Shown here: one piece after another, positions 37,567 to 45,806 of the stretch
How the letters are laid out: every line of letters starts with the position of its first letter
How positions within the stretch are numbered: the stretch's first letter is position 1
Assembly: GCA_964468435.1 (NCBI GenBank)
Contig: CAYXVE010000025.1
Location: 1-64,000 of the forward strand
Origin: JBCCTX01 sp964468435
GTDB taxonomy: Bacteria > Bacteroidota > Bacteroidia > J057
DNA: 64,000 nt
Direction of reading: 5' to 3'
Notes under the pieces: model-generated
Told to the model about the DNA's origin: nothing
Seen by the model: the letters and a program-made list of their open reading frames with translations, nothing else
Databases searched by the model: none
Made by a program: the position numbers and the translations under genes

Positions 37567-37992
37567 TCAAGGTTCGCATGCTGCTTGGGTTACACCTGCT
37601 CCATCAAATAGCTCTCTCATCACGACTTCCTCTTCTCCGACCAGGAAGCCTTCTTTGCTATCCCAGATGACATATTCTGCTTCGCAATTTTCGATCGTTG
37701 CATTGGGGTCGTCATCTGGCTGATAGCGAATCACCCACTGATTTCCCTCAAAAGCAAGCGTGTAGTTTCCCTTGCAGGACTCACGGATTTTAGCCTCTGA
37801 AAGAACCCCAGGGGTGTATCTGATACTGTAGTATGTACTATCTGTGAGTATTAGACGATAGTCATTATCTCCAAATGCGCAGTAGCTACCTACGATCTTG
37901 TTTTTGATCTTTTCTTCGAGGGGAGCCTCCGGTTGGCAGGATATAACGCTGATACACAGAATTACAGGTATAAACTTGATGAAATGATTCAT
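37567..37992 (-). CDS. Small putative lipoprotein (hypothetical)
   Basis: A 141-residue protein with a lipoprotein signal (hydrophobic h-region, then ISCQ, Cys19). The mature part has strands such as YRLILTDSTYYSIRY and QWVIRYQPDDD and four cysteines in addition (for example the one in ESCKGNY and the C-terminal ACEP), which may form disulphides. It looks like a small lipocalin-like barrel, but I do not recognise it. Its ATG overlaps the stop of the GGGP synthase gene (ATGA), so the two genes are coupled. Confidence 0.6.
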   Translation of the reverse strand: MNHFIKFIPVILCISVISCQPEAPLEEKIKNKIVGSYCAFGDNDYRLILTDSTYYSIRYTPGVLSEAKIRESCKGNYTLAFEGNQWVIRYQPDDDPNATIENCEAEYVIWDSKEGFLVGEEEVVMRELFDGAGVTQAACEP

Positions 37993-38765
37993 GAGAGGGG
38001 GAAGTTTGATTGGATACGATATTTAGCTATTTCTTTCATTAAAGTGTTATTCTGACTACTTTCGAGTGCACTACCTATCACAACGACATCTGCACCTGCC
38101 TCCCATGCTCGATATGCATCTTCGACAGTTCTGATTCCACCACCTACGATTAGGGGGATTGAAACCTCGTCTTGTACTGCACGGATCATTTCAGGAGGAA
38201 TAGGATGTTGAGCTCCGCTTCCTCCATCCAGATAGATCCATTTCATACCGAGATACTGTCCTGCAAGTGCGGTGTATGCTGCGATATCCGCTTTATCTCT
38301 AGGAATAGGTAACGTATTGCTAATATAATGAGCTGTCGTGTATTTTCCAGAGTCAATTAACATATATCCTGTAGAAATAATCTCTATTTCACAACGTTTG
38401 AGTAAAGGAGCAGCTTCGACGTGTTTTCCGATGAGGAGATCTGGATTTCTACCACTGATCAAAGATAGAAAGAGAATTCCATCAGCATCTTTGCTGATCT
38501 GATGCGTACTGCCAGGAAAAATAACGACAGGTAAATGAGTCTTTTGTTTGAGTTCAGGGACCAGATGATGAATAGACAGGTCTTTTACCAGGCTTCCTCC
38601 AACCAGAAAAAAGGTTGCCTGGCAGGCTTCTGCATGGGATGTCAGGAAATCAATTTGTCCTTCAGACACCTTGTCAGGATCTATTAAGATGGCAAGACCT
38701 TTGTTATTGCATTTCTTTAATGAGAGCAAGTGAGATACTAGAGAAATCTTCATGCTTTCGGCCAT
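37989..38765 (-). CDS. Geranylgeranylglyceryl-phosphate synthase family protein (PcrB-like)
   Basis: About 258 residues from the ATG at 38765 (Met at 38753 is a second option); the frame extends to 38873 without a good start. It is a (beta/alpha)8 prenyltransferase: KGLAILIDPDKV (phosphate/Mg Asp), VGGSLV, VIFPGSTHQIS, KWIYLDGGSGAQHPI and IPLIVGGGIRTVEDA plus GADVVVIGSALE. In archaea it joins geranylgeranyl diphosphate to glycerol 1-phosphate for ether lipids. Bacteroidota carry group II enzymes of this kind with an unclear physiological role. A lipoprotein gene overlaps its end by four bases. Divergent from an ECF sigma gene. Confidence 0.9.
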   Translation of the reverse strand: MAESMKISLVSHLLSLKKCNNKGLAILIDPDKVSEGQIDFLTSHAEACQATFFLVGGSLVKDLSIHHLVPELKQKTHLPVVIFPGSTHQISKDADGILFLSLISGRNPDLLIGKHVEAAPLLKRCEIEIISTGYMLIDSGKYTTAHYISNTLPIPRDKADIAAYTALAGQYLGMKWIYLDGGSGAQHPIPPEMIRAVQDEVSIPLIVGGGIRTVEDAYRAWEAGADVVVIGSALESSQNNTLMKEIAKYRIQSNFPLS

Positions 38766-38872
38766 ACATAAATAAAAAGCGCGTGCATTATAGGACGAAA
38801 ATAGGTAAAAGCCTATATCATTCCAATTGAATATTTTATTTATTAAATAAAACCTTAAAAAAATATTTTGCA

Positions 38873-39754
38873 ATGAGCGAACTGTTGTATCAGGAATATC
38901 ACCAGCTCATGTTTCCTGTAGCTTACAATATACTCCAGGATAGAGAAGAAGCGGAAGATGTGGTACAGGATACCATACTATCTTGGCTCAATAGAGATAC
39001 ATCCGGGATTGATAATTCAAGAGGCTATCTCATACGGGCTGTGATCAATAAATGTTTAAACCGTATCAGAGACCGTAAAAAGTCTGATCATGTAGAAATT
39101 GCCCCCGAACTGTTACTGGATTTTATCCCTTCTCTAATTGAAAACAAAGATAAAATCTCTTACACCTTGATGATGATGATGGAGCGGTTGAGCCCGCTGG
39201 AACGGGCTGTATTTATATTAAGGGAAATCTTCGATTATTCACACAAAGAGATTGCAGCATTGCTGGGTATTTCAGAAGCATACTCACGTCAGATTCTGGT
39301 CCGCGCTAAACGTCATGTCCAACTTGAGGAGGAACGCTATGAAGTAGATATGGATCACCATCTGGAATTGTATGAGCGATTTGTAGAGGTATGTGATGGA
39401 AGAGATCTTTCAGGGTTGATCGAGATACTCCGTAAAGATGTACGCCTGGATCAAGCTGGACTTTCTGCTTCAGCAGATATATCTACTTTTACTGTAAAAG
39501 GTAATTTTGCTGTTGCAGAACAACTGTTGTACCTGACTGGTGGATTAAGTGAAGGGTTTTGGTTCAGGACTTTGTATCGCGAGGGCATGCCTCTACTGGT
39601 CATATACCTTTGGGAGGATCCCATAGGAGAGATTTACCTGACAACCCATTTATCAGTGATCAGTAAGATTCTCATTCAATGGAAAATCAACGAGGTTGAG
39701 GTAGCTGCACCCATTCATGATGGAGGACTATCTGAAGCCTTTTCTGTTAAATGA
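38873..39754 (+). CDS. ECF sigma factor with C-terminal SnoaL-like domain (SigJ/ECF41-type)
   Basis: A 293-residue sigma factor, longer than usual ECFs. Sigma-2 lies at about residues 5-70 (PVAYNILQDREEAEDVVQDT, then RGYLIRAVINKCLNRIRDRK). Sigma-4 is at about 105-155 (RLSPLERAVFILREIFDYSH, then AALLGISEAYSRQILVRAK). The C-terminal ~120 residues (YERFVEVCDGRDLSGLIEIL) match the SnoaL/NTF2-like extension of SigJ/ECF41 factors, which controls activity in place of an anti-sigma factor. The DGGGK motif typical of ECF41 is not seen. No carboxymuconolactone decarboxylase or dehydrogenase target gene adjoins it. Its end overlaps the convergent tdk gene by 40 bases. Confidence 0.82.
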   Translation: MSELLYQEYHQLMFPVAYNILQDREEAEDVVQDTILSWLNRDTSGIDNSRGYLIRAVINKCLNRIRDRKKSDHVEIAPELLLDFIPSLIENKDKISYTLMMMMERLSPLERAVFILREIFDYSHKEIAALLGISEAYSRQILVRAKRHVQLEEERYEVDMDHHLELYERFVEVCDGRDLSGLIEILRKDVRLDQAGLSASADISTFTVKGNFAVAEQLLYLTGGLSEGFWFRTLYREGMPLLVIYLWEDPIGEIYLTTHLSVISKILIQWKINEVEVAAPIHDGGLSEAFSVK

Positions 39755-40308
39755 TAGCATTTTCTGCAACGAGGTTCATAAGCATTTTTTTCGCCTAACA
39801 GTAATTGGGTTTTCGATTCTAGTAGCCGGTATGAAAAATTGGCGAGGCCTCCGCATCGCTGGCAAATGGCGTGCACTTTCGTCACAAATTCTGCCATAGC
39901 CAGCAAATCTGGCATAGGACCAAAAGGTTTACCCCGATAATCCATGTCCAGCCCTGCAATGATGACTCTGTTACCTTGATCTGCCAATTTGCCAGCAACA
40001 CCAGCCAATCCCATATCGAAGAACTGAGCTTCGTCAATGCCGATGACTGCTGATTCTGATGCCAGTAGCAGGATCTGTTCTGCAGAGGATACCGGAATGG
40101 ATGATAAGACATTTTGATTGTGCGATACAATATCCGATTCATCATAACGCTTATCTACAGCAGGTTTAAAAATCTGTACGGGTTGATTGGCGATCTGTGC
40201 TCTTCGCAATCTGCGGATAAGCTCCTCTGTTTTACCTGAAAACATGCTCCCACAGATCACTTCGATCCAGCCGGTCTTGGGATTGATAGTATGAAATTCG
40301 ACAAACAT
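39715..40308 (-). CDS. tdk: Thymidine kinase
   Basis: A 197-residue type II (TK1-like) kinase that phosphorylates thymidine for dTTP salvage. Walker A is CGSMFSGKTEELIRRL (about 19-34), the Walker B/active-site segment is VIGIDEAQFF with the catalytic Glu, and the lasso region holds a zinc site formed by CQRCGG and CRKC. It has the usual length. It converges with the ECF sigma gene, overlapping its last 40 bases; no partner gene lies beside it. Confidence 0.96.
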   Translation of the reverse strand: MFVEFHTINPKTGWIEVICGSMFSGKTEELIRRLRRAQIANQPVQIFKPAVDKRYDESDIVSHNQNVLSSIPVSSAEQILLLASESAVIGIDEAQFFDMGLAGVAGKLADQGNRVIIAGLDMDYRGKPFGPMPDLLAMAEFVTKVHAICQRCGGLANFSYRLLESKTQLLLGEKNAYEPRCRKCYHLTEKASDSPPS

Positions 40309-40800
40309 AACGTAAAAATGATATTCATTGTCCGGATTATATAAATGAATAATTTGATTTTACACCAATAGATGTTTCTAGATGCAAAGTTAACAGAAAG
40401 CGTGTGTCTATCTTCTCGGCGGTTCAACATTTGAAGTACGGTTAAGGCATCGATTATTTCGATAATTTTTTAGTGTCAATTCATAATTATCTGGAAAAAA
40501 AAGAGGAGGTCTCAAAAGTCGACTTACTCCTGTGTTATCCAATCATTTGCGGCAGGAACCTTAATTGTTTCCATTCTGTTCCTTTTTAAGAAATAAAAAC
40601 ACAATCATACAGAGACCCAAAATGGATCCCGCCAACAATACACTGATTACTACTAGATCTATCATAAAGATTTTTCAATGAAAACTACAATAAATAGGCC
40701 ATTGTTCTGCTCTCATGCTGTAGCGATATGATTGATGTCAGCAGATGGTAAGCACGCAAAAAACACGTTTATATGAGGCTAATTTTGTAAATTTGGAGTT
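40309..40800. other. Intergenic region between tdk and der
   Basis: 492 bases with one microprotein candidate and its possible terminator (about 40493-40540). The remainder is A/T-rich. Near 40788 there is TAAATTTG, a -7-like box, but it ends only 5 bases before the der start codon, too close for a normal leader, so it is not called a promoter. Confidence 0.4.
40561..40665 (-). CDS. Single-helix microprotein (34 residues)
   Basis: On the minus strand an ATG at 40665 opens 34 codons to TAA at 40561: one strong helix (about 3-26, DLVVISVLLAGSILGLCMIV) and a short charged tail (KKEQNGNN). The window 40309-40800 has no other gene. Downstream on the same strand there is a weak hairpin (AGGAG...CTCCT) followed by a run of T at 40493-40500, a plausible terminator, which supports a real transcript. 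The function is unknown. Confidence 0.4.
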   Translation of the reverse strand: MIDLVVISVLLAGSILGLCMIVFLFLKKEQNGNN

Positions 40801-42108
40801 ATGCAAAGTATTGTGGCAATCATTGGGAGGCCCAATGTGGGCAAATCGACACTGTTCAATCGTTTGATTGAAGAAAAGAAAGCAATCGTTGATAACGTCA
40901 GTGGCGTGACACGGGACCGGAATTACGGTCATGTGGAGTGGTGTGGAAGGGAATTTACAGTAATCGATACAGGTGGATATGTGCCTGAATCTGAGGATAT
41001 ATTCGAAGCTGCCATACGCGAACAGGTACATATTGCTATTGAAGAAGCTGATGTATTGGTATTCATGGTTGACGTGACCACGGGACCTACACCCCTGGAT
41101 ACGGCTTTTGCGCATATTGTGCGTCAAAGTCCCAAAAAAGTGATACTTGCGGCCAATAAAGTGGATAATTTTGACCGTATTAATGATACCTATGCGTTTT
41201 ATGAATTGGGACTGGGTGATGTAATGCCTATATCAGCTATGAGTGGTAGTGGTACCGGAGAATTGCTTGATGGGATTATATTATTCCTTCCGGAGGATGC
41301 TGAAGCCGTGGAAGAGCCAAATGTTCCACGCTTTGCTATCGTAGGTAAACCCAATGTAGGGAAGTCTAGCCTGGTAAATGCTCTGATCGGGCAGGATGTA
41401 AACATCGTTACGCCGGTTGCTGGTACGACGAGGGATAGCATAGATACGAGATTCCGCGCATTTGATCAGGACATTATGCTGATAGATACTGCTGGATTGA
41501 GGAAAAAAGCAAAGATCAAAGAAAATATAGAATTTTATTCTACCTTAAGAACAATACGCGCCCTTGAAGCCTGTGATGTGGCAATGTTGCTCATCGATGC
41601 TGAACAAGGAATTGATCAGCAGGATATGAATGTATTTTCCCTGGTTCTGAAAAATAAAAAGGGGATGGTCGTGTTGATCAATAAATGGGATCTGATTGAT
41701 AAAGAGACCAATACATCCCGGGATATGGAAAAACTGATTCGGGATAAGATTGCCCCCTTTACTGATGTCCCGATCATTTTTATTTCTGCCCACAAAAAAA
41801 TACGTCTCCTCAAAGCCTTGGAAAAAGCCCAGGAAGTGTTTGAAAACCGGTCCCGGAAGATCGCTACGCATCAACTTAATGAGGTTATGCTAGCTGCTGT
41901 CGAGCGGCATCATCCGCCAGCTACACGTGGCCATATCATCCGCATCAAATATGTTACCCAAATTCCTGCAAGCATCCCCACCTTTTTATTTTTTACCAAT
42001 CAACCCAAACTCATACAAGAATCCTATAGGCGATACCTGGAAAACCAGCTACGCAAACACTTTGACTTTACAGGGGTGCCGGTGAATATATTTTTCAGGA
42101 AAAAGTGA
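40801..42108 (+). CDS. der: Ribosome biogenesis GTPase Der (EngA)
   Basis: A 435-residue GTPase with two G domains in tandem and a C-terminal KH-like domain. G domain 1: GRPNVGKSTLFNRL, then DTGG and NKVD. G domain 2: GKPNVGKSSLVNAL, DTAGL and NKWD. The KH part ends with FTGVPVNIFFRKK, as in the family. Der assists late 50S subunit assembly and is essential in most bacteria. Length is normal, and it is a single-gene unit here. Confidence 0.97.
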   Translation: MQSIVAIIGRPNVGKSTLFNRLIEEKKAIVDNVSGVTRDRNYGHVEWCGREFTVIDTGGYVPESEDIFEAAIREQVHIAIEEADVLVFMVDVTTGPTPLDTAFAHIVRQSPKKVILAANKVDNFDRINDTYAFYELGLGDVMPISAMSGSGTGELLDGIILFLPEDAEAVEEPNVPRFAIVGKPNVGKSSLVNALIGQDVNIVTPVAGTTRDSIDTRFRAFDQDIMLIDTAGLRKKAKIKENIEFYSTLRTIRALEACDVAMLLIDAEQGIDQQDMNVFSLVLKNKKGMVVLINKWDLIDKETNTSRDMEKLIRDKIAPFTDVPIIFISAHKKIRLLKALEKAQEVFENRSRKIATHQLNEVMLAAVERHHPPATRGHIIRIKYVTQIPASIPTFLFFTNQPKLIQESYRRYLENQLRKHFDFTGVPVNIFFRKK

Positions 42109-42126
42109 AATAGCGGGTGGCTCATT

Positions 42127-42393
42127 TTATGACAGTTGAATGCTGATAGTATCTGCGAGAAAGGCAACCAGAGCGATCAATAATGCTGGTAAAAAGGTAT
42201 TACGCAGGATAATTCTCTCCTTGTTGTTGATTCCCACTACTGCACAGGCAGCAATCATATTTACGATGCAAATCATATTTCCGATACTGGCTCCGATGGT
42301 TTGTAAGGTTAACAGATGGAGGGGAGATATTTTTGTGGTTGCTATCGAAAGTATGGGTATTAGTGCAAAGAATACTTGTAATTCCATGTACAT
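42127..42393 (-). pseudogene. C-terminal remnant of an L-lactate permease (LldP family)
   Basis: An 88-residue frame whose core, LLTLQTIGASIGNMICIVNM, AACAVVGINNKERIILR and then FLPALLIALVAFL, matches the last helices of lactate permeases, where QA.GG..GNMI.PHN..AA.ATVG is the family signature. Intact members have about 500-550 residues, so some 85% is missing, including all upstream helices. It follows an unknown gene by 6 bases. The open frame looks intact, so loss is by deletion rather than by stop codons. Function is unlikely. Confidence 0.7.
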
Positions 42394-42399
42394 GATTCA

Positions 42400-42963
42400 T
42401 TATAATCTCCCCAGGAGTTCATCTTTTTTTTGTTCATATTCCAATAGCGTAAGCTTACCATCATTGTAGCGTTCGTATAGCATATCGATGGTCCGCATAA
42501 TCTCATCGCGGAGATTGAGCCAATTGAGTTCGGTATCGCTGTATCCTTCGTAGATTTGCTGGATTCTGGCTTCGGACTTGGGATCGAAATGCCGGATGGA
42601 ATCAAACAGGCGCTGGAGGGATTTGGCTACTTGTTCGTTTTTTACGGAAAAATGGTGAGGGATAAACTGACCGTTCTGGTTGACAAAGACCGTAACCTCA
42701 TCTTCTTTATACTGGTATTCTTTTATATCCTCAAAAAGAAATGAACCCTTGGGATAATAGCAGGCTTCACGGGTCAATAGTAGATTTCCCGAGCTAAACA
42801 TACTACTCCAGGAATGCATAGCCAAAACGTCTGCAGGACTCGTGATTCGCTTGTCTTTCAACAACAGTTTACCTAATGAAACCGCAGGCAAATTGGGGAC
42901 TTTATAGAGCCCATTCCGCTCATCCGCTGGAAATTTTTCTCTGATCAACGCTGTGTAATCCAT
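42400..42963 (-). CDS. Hypothetical protein with PH-like core and SHOCT-like tail
   Basis: A 187-residue cytoplasmic protein with no signal or helix anchor. The middle (about residues 50-110, SGNLLLTREACYYPKGSFLF, then EDEVTVFVNQNGQFIPHHF) looks like a bacterial PH-type barrel. The last ~30 residues (LYERYNDGKLTLLEYEQKKDELLGRL) resemble the SHOCT short-helix domain with a G-x-L-T..E...K..LL pattern. The N-terminal 35 residues are of unknown type. Neighbouring genes give no functional clue. Not named in any family I know. Confidence 0.6.
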   Translation of the reverse strand: MDYTALIREKFPADERNGLYKVPNLPAVSLGKLLLKDKRITSPADVLAMHSWSSMFSSGNLLLTREACYYPKGSFLFEDIKEYQYKEDEVTVFVNQNGQFIPHHFSVKNEQVAKSLQRLFDSIRHFDPKSEARIQQIYEGYSDTELNWLNLRDEIMRTIDMLYERYNDGKLTLLEYEQKKDELLGRL

Positions 42964-43393
42964 ATGCTACAAATCAAGAAGCTTTTTAAAGTAAAAAACT
43001 ATCCTTGAGGATGGCAAAATAATCCTGAATTGCAATAAGTCATTTCAAAAGTCAGCTCAAAAAAGGGAAAAGATAATGTATAATGATTATCACGTTTGAA
43101 ATAGTAAAGTCTATCAGAATTATTTCAGGCATCCCTAATCTCGAGAAAATACATATTATTTAATAACTTAATGTTTGATTTAAGCTCCACAAAATGAAAT
43201 GTGATAATCCTTACTCAAGAGGCAAGAGAGGAAAAAGTCTCCATTTTTTCCGCTCTTGAATTTGTTAATAAATTAAGGACGGCTGGGTAAACAATTTATA
43301 TTGTTGCTAGTTTTACATTATGTATGTTTTAAAATAGTAATGCTATTATCCATGATAGCAGCTAAAAATACTATCTCAAAATTCACTACTTTT
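42964..43393. other. Intergenic region upstream of the SulP transporter
   Basis: 430 bases, A/T-rich, between divergent genes, so both promoters must lie here. No clear match to the TTTG/TAnnTTTG pattern and no hairpin with a T-run were found. Confidence 0.4.
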
Positions 43394-45025
43394 ATGCTAA
43401 GCAATTTTTTCAAAGACTTCAAACAGGACTTCCCGGCCGGATTGATTGTATTTCTGGTTGCTATTCCTTTATGTCTGGGTATCGCACTAGCATCAGGGGC
43501 ACCCTTGTTTTCTGGTATTATCGCAGGTATTGTAGGAGGAATTATCGTAACATTATTTAGTGATTCTTCACTCGGCGTGAGTGGGCCTGCGGCGGGTCTC
43601 GTAGCTATCGTAGTAGTAGCTATTCAGGATCTTGGCTTTGAAGCATTTCTGTTAGCCGTGGTAGTAGGAGGCGTGATCCAGATTGTTCTGAGCTATGCCA
43701 GAGCAGGTATTATTGGATATTACTTTCCTTCCTCGGTTATCAAAGGCATGTTAGCTGCCATTGGATTAATCATTATTCTCAAGCAAATTCCTCATGCGTT
43801 AGGATATGACAAAGACTATGAGGGAGATCTGGCATTTGCACAACCTGATGGATATAATACCTTTACAGAAGTAGCCCATGCATTATCTTTCCTATCGACT
43901 GGAGCCATTATTATTAGTGTGGTTTCGCTGATCATCCTGATCATGTGGGAGCAACCTTTTATCAAACGACTCAAGGCAACGAATATCATTCAGGGACCGC
44001 TTGTGGCAGTGATCGTAGGGATTATCCTCAATTTATTCTTTCAGGGAATGGAAGGATTAACTTTACGAGAGGATCAGATCGTTTCCCTTCCGGTTGCTTC
44101 GGGTTTTATGGATTTTCTGAGTCAATTCACATTTCCGGAATTCAGTCAATTTACAAATCCTGCTATTTACATAACAGGACTTACGATTGCCTTAGTAGCA
44201 AGTGTAGAATCTTTACTATGTGCTGAAGCAACAGATAAATTAGATCCTTATAAGCGAACTACAAATCTCAATACCGAGCTCCGCGCTCAAGGTATAGGTA
44301 ATGTAGTTGCTGGTCTTATTGGTGGACTTCCGGTAACCCAGGTGATCGTGAGGAGTTCTACCAATATTCAGTCAGGTGGTAAAACTCGTGCAGCCGCATT
44401 TATTCATGGAATACTCTTGCTGATTTGTGTGGCTTTGATACCCACTGTACTCAATCTGATCCCTCTGTCAAGTCTTGCAGCTATTCTGATCGTAGTAGGA
44501 TTCAAGCTTGCAAAACCCTCCAAGTTTAAAGAGATGTACAAGCTAGGCTGGAATCAGTTTATGCCTTTTATTGTTACCGTTATCGCAATAATGTTCACGG
44601 ACTTGCTGATCGGAATCGGTATAGGCGTAGTAGTATCGATATTCTATTTGCTGAGAAACAATTACCGCAATTCTTACTGGCTCCACAATGAGAGTACACA
44701 TGATGGCGAGAGAATACGCCTGATCTTGTCAGAAGATGTTTCTTTTCTCAATAAAGGTAACTTGCTTAAAACACTTAAAGATATCCCTGAAAATTCGCGT
44801 GTGTTAATCGATGGAACGGATTCTATGCATATTGACTATGACGTTATTGATATTATCAACGACTTTGAGTCTCAGGCAAAGTTTAAAAACATTGATCTTG
44901 AGATTAAGGGAATCGGAGATAAGATAAAGGAACCTCGTCCCAGTAAGGGTGAATTGTTGAAAAATGGTAACGAAGAGCAATTCAAAAATATAAAGGCAGC
45001 AAGTTCAATTGGAACTAAAGGGTGA
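43394..45025 (+). CDS. SulP family anion transporter with STAS domain
   Basis: About 543 residues from the ATG at 43394; the frame opens at 43301, but the extra residues are unlike the family. It has the 14-helix SLC26/SulP core: FPAGLIVFLVAIPLCLGIAL in helix 1, SDSSLGVSGPAAGLVAI, and LIGGLPVTQVIVRSSTNIQS for the anion site. The C-terminal STAS domain is at about residues 445-515 (LSEDVSFLNKGNLLKTL, then VLIDGTDSMHID). Members move sulfate, bicarbonate or other anions; this branch is often bicarbonate-like (BicA) in marine bacteria, but no carbonic anhydrase gene is adjacent to support it. Confidence 0.9.
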   Translation: MLSNFFKDFKQDFPAGLIVFLVAIPLCLGIALASGAPLFSGIIAGIVGGIIVTLFSDSSLGVSGPAAGLVAIVVVAIQDLGFEAFLLAVVVGGVIQIVLSYARAGIIGYYFPSSVIKGMLAAIGLIIILKQIPHALGYDKDYEGDLAFAQPDGYNTFTEVAHALSFLSTGAIIISVVSLIILIMWEQPFIKRLKATNIIQGPLVAVIVGIILNLFFQGMEGLTLREDQIVSLPVASGFMDFLSQFTFPEFSQFTNPAIYITGLTIALVASVESLLCAEATDKLDPYKRTTNLNTELRAQGIGNVVAGLIGGLPVTQVIVRSSTNIQSGGKTRAAAFIHGILLLICVALIPTVLNLIPLSSLAAILIVVGFKLAKPSKFKEMYKLGWNQFMPFIVTVIAIMFTDLLIGIGIGVVVSIFYLLRNNYRNSYWLHNESTHDGERIRLILSEDVSFLNKGNLLKTLKDIPENSRVLIDGTDSMHIDYDVIDIINDFESQAKFKNIDLEIKGIGDKIKEPRPSKGELLKNGNEEQFKNIKAASSIGTKG

Positions 45026-45051
45026 TTGCAAGTAACTCTAAACAAATAAAG

Positions 45052-45084
45052 TGTCCTGAGCTAAAATTAGTTTTTCTCAGGACA
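45052..45084. terminator. Convergent terminator between sulP and tsaB
   Basis: TGTCCTGAG and CTCAGGACA form a 9-bp stem around a 15-base loop, with T-rich DNA after it on both sides. It lies between the ends of the SulP and tsaB genes and can serve both. Confidence 0.75.
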
Positions 45085-45087
45085 TTA

Positions 45088-45786
45088 CTATTTTTTGCGT
45101 GGTTTCGTGACCACGAAATCCTTGAGGTAAAAGGGTTCAAAACTTATCAAATCCTCAAAATCATGTAGTTGATAGCTTTGAAAAAGAGGCATTCCCAGAT
45201 GAGCAGCTGAGGCATGCAGGTTTGTCAATACAATGGCATTGCTATGCTGATTGAGAATATGTGCACATTTTGCAACCCCATCTCCTGCAAAAATGATTTT
45301 TTGCTGACTTAGGATATCCGCAAAGACTGATTCATCAATAATCATGGCTTGTATATTTCTCTTTGGTTGCATATCTGAGTCATACATGATTGTATACACT
45401 TCCATGCGCCGGGCATCAATCATTGGACAAATCCAGGCTTTCGATTGTGCAGCCATTTCCTGAACCTGCCATGCAATAGTTGCCAGAGAATCGATCGCAA
45501 GCAAGGGTTTATCCAGTGCCATACATAAGCCTTTGGCTGTGGCTACACCTACTCGGAGCCCTGTGTAAGATCCTGGTCCTTTGCTCACTGCAATTGCATC
45601 TAACTCAGACTGGTGGAGATTCATATCCCTGAGAAGTGTCTGTATCATCGGCATGATAAGCTGTGCATGGGCTTTGGGCTTGCGATATTCCAGATAGCCC
45701 AGCAACTGATCGGATGTATACAGCCCTACAGAGCCTACCATGGTACTGGTCTCTATCATCAGGAAGTATGGATTTGTTGGCTCCAT
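45088..45786 (-). CDS. tsaB: tRNA threonylcarbamoyladenosine biosynthesis protein TsaB
   Basis: A 232-residue ASKHA-fold protein without its own catalysis, which partners TsaD for t6A37 modification of ANN-decoding tRNAs. Marks: LMIETSTMVGSVGLY at the start, HAQLIMPMIQTLL, AVSKGPGSYTGLRVGVATAK and ICPMIDARRMEVYTIMY. Length fits. It is the last gene of a minus-strand run that begins with the ABC ATPase at 48789, separated by 20 bases from the preceding CxxC lipoprotein gene. The functional link with that run is doubtful; it may just share the transcript. Confidence 0.93.
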   Translation of the reverse strand: MEPTNPYFLMIETSTMVGSVGLYTSDQLLGYLEYRKPKAHAQLIMPMIQTLLRDMNLHQSELDAIAVSKGPGSYTGLRVGVATAKGLCMALDKPLLAIDSLATIAWQVQEMAAQSKAWICPMIDARRMEVYTIMYDSDMQPKRNIQAMIIDESVFADILSQQKIIFAGDGVAKCAHILNQHSNAIVLTNLHASAAHLGMPLFQSYQLHDFEDLISFEPFYLKDFVVTKPRKK

Positions 45787-45806
45787 TTGATGGTTGAGGT
45801 ATGTGT

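Noticed and set aside
29118..40520. Shared GAGGAGGTCTCAAA sequence at about 29120 and 40501, thought to be an insertion-sequence end
   Set aside because: Both copies lie in terminator-like hairpins on different strands, there is no transposase or matching second end, and 14 bases in common can come from similar terminators.
40780..40795. TAATTTTG / TAAATTTG boxes before der as promoters
   Set aside because: They are too close to the start codon for a normal leader and lack a TTTG about 19 bases upstream.
42127..42393. Calling the 88-codon frame a complete small membrane protein
   Set aside because: Its sequence matches only the last helices of lactate permeases, so a remnant is a simpler account.
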